From the NCBI GenBank assembly GCA_030706635.1, contig JAUZOD010000009.1, forward strand, positions 38,718 through 102,717: a DNA stretch of 64,000 bases, written 5' to 3'. Below are positions 61,013 through 64,000 of the stretch, piece after piece. Every line of letters starts with the position of its first letter. The first letter of the stretch is position 1. The stretch comes from Bacteroidota bacterium (lineage in GTDB: Bacteria > Bacteroidota > Bacteroidia > Chitinophagales > Chitinophagaceae). Made by a program: the position numbers and the translations under genes. The notes under the pieces were generated by a model. That model ran no database searches. It was not told where the DNA came from and saw only the letters and a list, made by a program, of their open reading frames with translations.

Positions 61013-62347
61013 TTTTTTAATGATGCCAGCCATTTCTCCGTAGGCGAAACCGACGTAGCGGAAGGTTTCCCCCAACCTCACCCCGATGGTTTTATTTAAT
61101 ACCGCGCACATGATGCTGAAGGAGAGAATGGCGGCAGCCACGGTGCCATAAGCCGCACCCATCCAGCCTGTAAGCCGGAGGCCGATATACATGCAGCCAT
61201 AGTTGAGACACATGCTGAGCAGGTTGACCCAAAAGTTGATCCTTGGCTTTCCAATAGCGTCCATGGTTGCCCCGAACTGGTAAGAGAATGGACGCAGGAA
61301 ACTGAATAATATAACGGTTTGCAAAATGGGAACCGCCGCCAGATATTTGCTGCCGGCAAGTAATTTGATAAAAAGATGCGGCATACAGAATATGAGAAGA
61401 CTGGCCGGCGCCAGAATACTGATGATGCTTCCAACCATTCTTTCAAAATAATATTTTACTTTTTCTTCCCCGCTGATGGCCATGGCTTCCACATTCTTCG
61501 GAAATAATACATCCGCTACCGCCAGCGAAGGCACATCCATCATGTTGTTTATTCTAGCCACCACATTATAGTAGGCCACTACATCTGCCGAGATCAGGCC
61601 TGCGGTGATAAACTGGTCGGCAGACCGGCCAAATGCCGAAAACACGTTTGTACCGAAGATGTATTTTCCAAAATGGAACATGCGCAGCATGGTTTTTCTT
61701 TCCACGTCGAATTTTCGGTAGAAATAGGGCCTGGCAAAATAGAGTAATATGCCGGTGCCGGAGGCCAGGGCCAGGATCTGCAGCCTGACCAGGTTTATCA
61801 GGGTGAGGGCGGATTTATGAAAGATCAGGAGCAGAACGATGGAAATAAGGAAAACGCCTTGTCTCAAAAAATAGCCATAGAATATAGGGCGAAATTGGAA
61901 ATGCGCCTGTAACAGTACTTCGAAGTGGTTAAAGGGAACCAATAAGATGATCAGGAGAATGCCCAGCTGAATAAGGGGATAGAGCTCGGGGGTGTTCAGC
62001 CATTTTGTAATCAGGTGGCCGCCGAAAACTACAAAGCCGATGGCCATTGTGGAAAAGAGGATATTGATGATGAGGGAGGCGGACTGTATTTTATTCCTGT
62101 CGCTTACATATTCCGGTTCGCTGAGAAACTTAATGGTCGGATTACGGAGCAGGCCCTGTTTAATGGTTTCGATCAATGCCAGGATACTTAGAAACAGAGC
62201 CCATACACCCATTTCTTTTGTTGTCGGGAATACCTTTTTCGCCAGGATAATATAACCGATCACACCAAAGGCAATCAGGGAAAACCGGTTGAGCAGGGTG
62301 AAAAAAACGGAATGAATCCAAAAAGAATATCCTGATTTTAATTTCAA
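61001..62347 (-). CDS. Polysaccharide/lipopolysaccharide flippase-like membrane protein
   Basis: This is a 448-residue protein with 12 to 14 predicted spans, of the MOP/MATE-like polysaccharide transporter superfamily (Wzx-like). FTLLNRFSLIAFGVIGYIIL is the first span; KYIFGTNVFSAFGRSADQFI and SVFLAVADVLFPKNVEAMA-like features (PSLAVADVLFPKN) are typical of the family, as is the repeated pattern around FSFLRPFSYQFGATMDAIGK. Flippases carry lipid-linked sugars across the inner membrane. No glycosyltransferases are nearby in this window; a cluster might begin beyond it, but the flank is AT-rich and gene-poor. Confidence 0.85.
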   Translation of the reverse strand: MKLKSGYSFWIHSVFFTLLNRFSLIAFGVIGYIILAKKVFPTTKEMGVWALFLSILALIETIKQGLLRNPTIKFLSEPEYVSDRNKIQSASLIINILFSTMAIGFVVFGGHLITKWLNTPELYPLIQLGILLIILLVPFNHFEVLLQAHFQFRPIFYGYFLRQGVFLISIVLLLIFHKSALTLINLVRLQILALASGTGILLYFARPYFYRKFDVERKTMLRMFHFGKYIFGTNVFSAFGRSADQFITAGLISADVVAYYNVVARINNMMDVPSLAVADVLFPKNVEAMAISGEEKVKYYFERMVGSIISILAPASLLIFCMPHLFIKLLAGSKYLAAVPILQTVILFSFLRPFSYQFGATMDAIGKPRINFWVNLLSMCLNYGCMYIGLRLTGWMGAAYGTVAAAILSFSIMCAVLNKTIGVRLGETFRYVGFAYGEMAGIIKKSIK

Positions 62348-63021
62348 AAAGGATTGATTTAAAGTGAAAATAAGTTAAATAAACAGATTTTGATATTTTT
62401 ATCTAATCAAATGATTTGCAATTAAATGTATGGTAGTATTAATTTAAAAACTGAACCATTTTCCGCAAAATAGCCGTGGCAGCGACCTAATCTGATGAAA
62501 ACACAAATATCGGCTCGGCGGGGAGCTCGATTTCACAGTCTGTCCGGAGGCTGTGAAAAATTTATTTCAAAATTTTATCTGCCCTTGTAGGGAAACGGGA
62601 ATTAAAATTTTGAATCACAATCAGTTGAATCCTGGTTGTACTTAACCAATTATTTTGAAAAGAAGGCAGATGGATTCAGGAAGGAGTATGGTCAGACACG
62701 GAAATCAATGCATAGTCGTCCGGGATTTCCTGGAGCTTCCTGCCATATTTCTTCGGGCTTCCCCCAATAATTGGATCGCGTACGGCAAAACAATCATTGT
62801 TCTTTTTTTATAAGACTATATTATGTCACATAGCTTAGCTGAGCGGATGGGTGGGTTTTTTAAGTTTGTCTTTGGGAAAAAAACCACTGAAGGGAAGGGT
62901 AATGGGATCGGGGGCAGCCGGGCTGAGGGAATTGAAAAAACTAAAAAGGGGAGCTAATTCTATATTTCCTTCAAACTTCGGTGCGCATTCCTTGTTGAGA
63001 GTCCAAGTTCCACCGGTGGGG
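62348..63021. other. AT-rich intergenic region without a supported gene
   Basis: The spacer has two hairpins (TTTCACAG/CTGTGAAA at 62531-62558, and the repeat below). Short ATG frames of 44-47 codons at 62670 and 62823 have no recognisable domain. The second begins MSHSLAERMGGFFKF and is Gly/Lys-rich; I do not annotate it as a gene. Base composition is clearly more AT-rich than the housekeeping part of the window. Confidence 0.5.
62566..62614. repeat. 12-bp perfect inverted repeat
   Basis: TTCAAAATTTTA at 62566-62577 and TAAAATTTTGAA at 62603-62614 form perfect arms around a 25-nt GC-richer loop. There is no gene start nearby and no T-run, so its role is open. Confidence 0.55.
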
Positions 63022-63555
63022 CTAAACTTGAGAGGGTGCGCCATGTCTCTGAATATCAAGGGCGTTTAATATTTTATTTACGTCCTCCACCTTTTTGATT
63101 GCTGCATTAATTCGTGATTCGTCATAGATTTTTGGGATACCTAACGCAGGGCTCTTATTTTCACTCCCGGGTCGCATCCTGACGAACGTTATAGTGCCAA
63201 TTTTTTCTTTAAATATCTTCTGTGCCTCGTCGGATAGATCAACAGGCAGGTGAGCGAATATATTTCTCTCATTCTCTATATCTCTTATTTTTTTTAAATA
63301 TTGCTTGATATTAAAGCTATGATCCAATTTGCCATCAACTCGATCTATGCTTAAAATATATTCTAAAATTGAATTTTTATTAGCTACAGCTACCGACCCA
63401 AGCACCAAGAGCATCAATTCACCTTGCTTTTCCGGCGTAAGTCTAAAATAGCCGGAAATGAAAATATCCATTCTTGTTTCCATTTCTACGGACACCTGAA
63501 TCATCCGGCCTCTATAATCTGAAGCTGTTTTTAATATTTCCTCTTGCGTTGTCAT
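63022..63555 (-). CDS. Uncharacterised helical protein with HEPN-like motif
   Basis: This is a 177-residue, mostly helical cytoplasmic protein starting MTTQEEILKTASDYRGR. The helix RDIENERNIFAHLPVD contains R-N-I-F-A-H, an R-x4-H motif of the HEPN ribonuclease/toxin superfamily; the preceding helices (MDIFISGYFRLTPEKQGELM, NSILEYILSIDRVDGKLDH) fit a small HEPN bundle. No partner antitoxin (MNT) is recognisable in the window. Codon use is AT-richer than elsewhere, and the flanks are gene-poor, suggesting a recent arrival. It may instead be a plain housekeeping hypothetical; I assign no function. Confidence 0.6.
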   Translation of the reverse strand: MTTQEEILKTASDYRGRMIQVSVEMETRMDIFISGYFRLTPEKQGELMLLVLGSVAVANKNSILEYILSIDRVDGKLDHSFNIKQYLKKIRDIENERNIFAHLPVDLSDEAQKIFKEKIGTITFVRMRPGSENKSPALGIPKIYDESRINAAIKKVEDVNKILNALDIQRHGAPSQV

Positions 63556-63750
63556 AAACAGGGGTTAAGACCCCTAATATACTCGCTCTCTGTCTTTCAC
63601 CAGAAGCCCAGCTTAGTTTTTTCTTTTCCCTCCGAAGACAGGCCTCGAGCGGCTATTTGACATAATATAAATTATAAGAATTTTATATCCTGTAGATAAA
63701 CTCAGTTTGGCCGACAGATTTGGGCAATTGTAGATCTGGAGAACGCTGAC
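63556..63750. other. AT-rich spacer without gene
   Basis: No open frame of substance is seen. It separates the HEPN-like gene from a small ORF on the same strand and presumably contains its promoter, though no exact TAnnTTTG box on the minus strand was found. Confidence 0.4.
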
Positions 63751-63924
63751 TTATTTCAAATGTCTGAACAAAGCTAGGTTGATCTCGGTCATTTCGCCTG
63801 CACCAGAGATTTTTTTGATTTCGAGTAATTTTCTTCCAATGGCGAGTGAGGCTGCCTGGAACGTTGTCTCCGGTTTGCGGTATACCGGAACTGGTTTAAC
63901 AGAGGGCTTATGGTTGGGTTTCAT
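63751..63924 (-). CDS. 57-residue hypothetical protein
   Basis: A short ORF encodes MKPNHKPSVKPVPVYRKPET, then LAIGRKLLEIKKISGAGEM and ends NLALFRHLK. It is Lys/Pro-rich at the N-terminus with a probable amphipathic helix in the centre. The composition looks coding, and a 12-bp dyad directly abuts the ATG. No family is recognised; it may be a small hypothetical gene or a remnant. Confidence 0.35.
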   Translation of the reverse strand: MKPNHKPSVKPVPVYRKPETTFQAASLAIGRKLLEIKKISGAGEMTEINLALFRHLK

Positions 63925-63964
63925 AAATAAAGGATCCCTCCGATAACGAAAAGATCCTTTATTT
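63925..63964. terminator. 12-bp dyad next to the small ORF start
   Basis: AAATAAAGGATC/GATCCTTTATTT form a perfect 12-bp stem with a 16-nt loop and A/T flanks on both sides. It could terminate a minus-strand gene lying beyond the window end, or a plus-strand transcript. It touches the ATG of the ORF at 63751-63924. Confidence 0.45.
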
Positions 63965-64000
63965 TATGCGAATTGCCTAACAATATTCGTCGAATGCAGC

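Noticed and set aside
62670..62957. Two short ATG frames (47 and 44 codons) in the AT-rich spacer
   Set aside because: No recognisable domain, no promoter or terminator tied to them, and no second copy to compare with, unlike the 37-residue pair.
1..64000. CRISPR arrays, IS elements, phage genes or rRNA
   Set aside because: No regularly spaced long repeats, transposase or integrase motifs, structural phage genes or rRNA sequence were seen; the only tandem repeats are short heptamer and octamer arrays.

Overview
The window looks like a chromosomal stretch from a member of the Bacteroidota, most likely a Chitinophagaceae-type soil or freshwater bacterium. Evidence for this is a type IX secretion C-terminal sorting domain on the first gene, exact TAnnTTTG promoter -7 boxes upstream of several genes, few Shine-Dalgarno sequences with many TTG/GTG starts, and families typical of the phylum (DUF2911, DUF4421, DUF3857-transglutaminase, DUF4142, LacX-type epimerase, exonuclease/GIY-YIG fusion). 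No rRNA, phage, IS element or CRISPR array is visible. The only RNA gene seen is one tRNA-Leu(CAA).

Layout. 1-6.4 kb: the 3' end of a large secreted adhesin-like protein, an Arc-like/patatin pair, an SDR, an alpha/beta hydrolase, an MgtC-like membrane protein and a PepSY-like secreted protein. 6.4-8.8 kb: an accessory-looking patch with an AT-richer PEP-mutase-superfamily gene and the decayed 3' part of a sugar MFS permease, bordering the 3' side of tRNA-Leu. 8.9-17.6 kb: housekeeping genes (trmN6-tsaD overlapping pair, valS), a MacB-type permease, an epimerase and a LEA-like lipoprotein. 17.6-18.4 kb: an apparently empty spacer that actually encodes two related 37-residue membrane peptides, each followed by its own terminator. 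18.4-31.6 kb: an exonuclease/GIY-YIG protein, the aat-clpS N-end-rule pair, a DUF4142 lipoprotein, a Kir-type K+ channel, DUF4421, gcvP, sterol desaturase, YkgJ, an MBL hydrolase, an MFS exporter, a deoxynucleoside kinase and folK. 31.6-46.5 kb: sppA, an ABC-2 permease, SRPBCC, DUF2911, bioA, queG, two tandem DUF3857 proteins, a small pore-like membrane protein, the xylB-xylA operon and a probably inactive serine hydrolase. 46.5-57.5 kb: clpB, a DsbA-like protein and a two-component signalling cluster (two histidine kinases, two NarL-type regulators, two single-domain receivers, plus an old-yellow-enzyme gene). 57.5-64 kb: nnrD, an intact serine hydrolase, serA, a flippase, then an AT-rich end with a HEPN-like protein and a 57-residue ORF.

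The most interesting structure lies outside ordinary gene calls. (i) The two tiny paralogous membrane peptides share an F-H-[LV]-G-E motif. (ii) Inverted heptamer repeats sit between convergent genes and supply stop codons; in one case they give two unrelated proteins the same C-terminal tail (LTMDN). (iii) Octamer repeats lie directly before two start codons. (iv) A family of TGTAG...CTACA inverted repeats is found in promoter regions of the two-component cluster and could be the operator of its NarL-type regulators. (v) Several proteins have lost catalytic residues next to intact relatives (serine hydrolase by clpB, second DUF3857 protein, DsbA-like protein, SDR). Many convergent gene pairs overlap or touch, so the genome is compact. 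All assignments are from reading the sequence; no database search was run.
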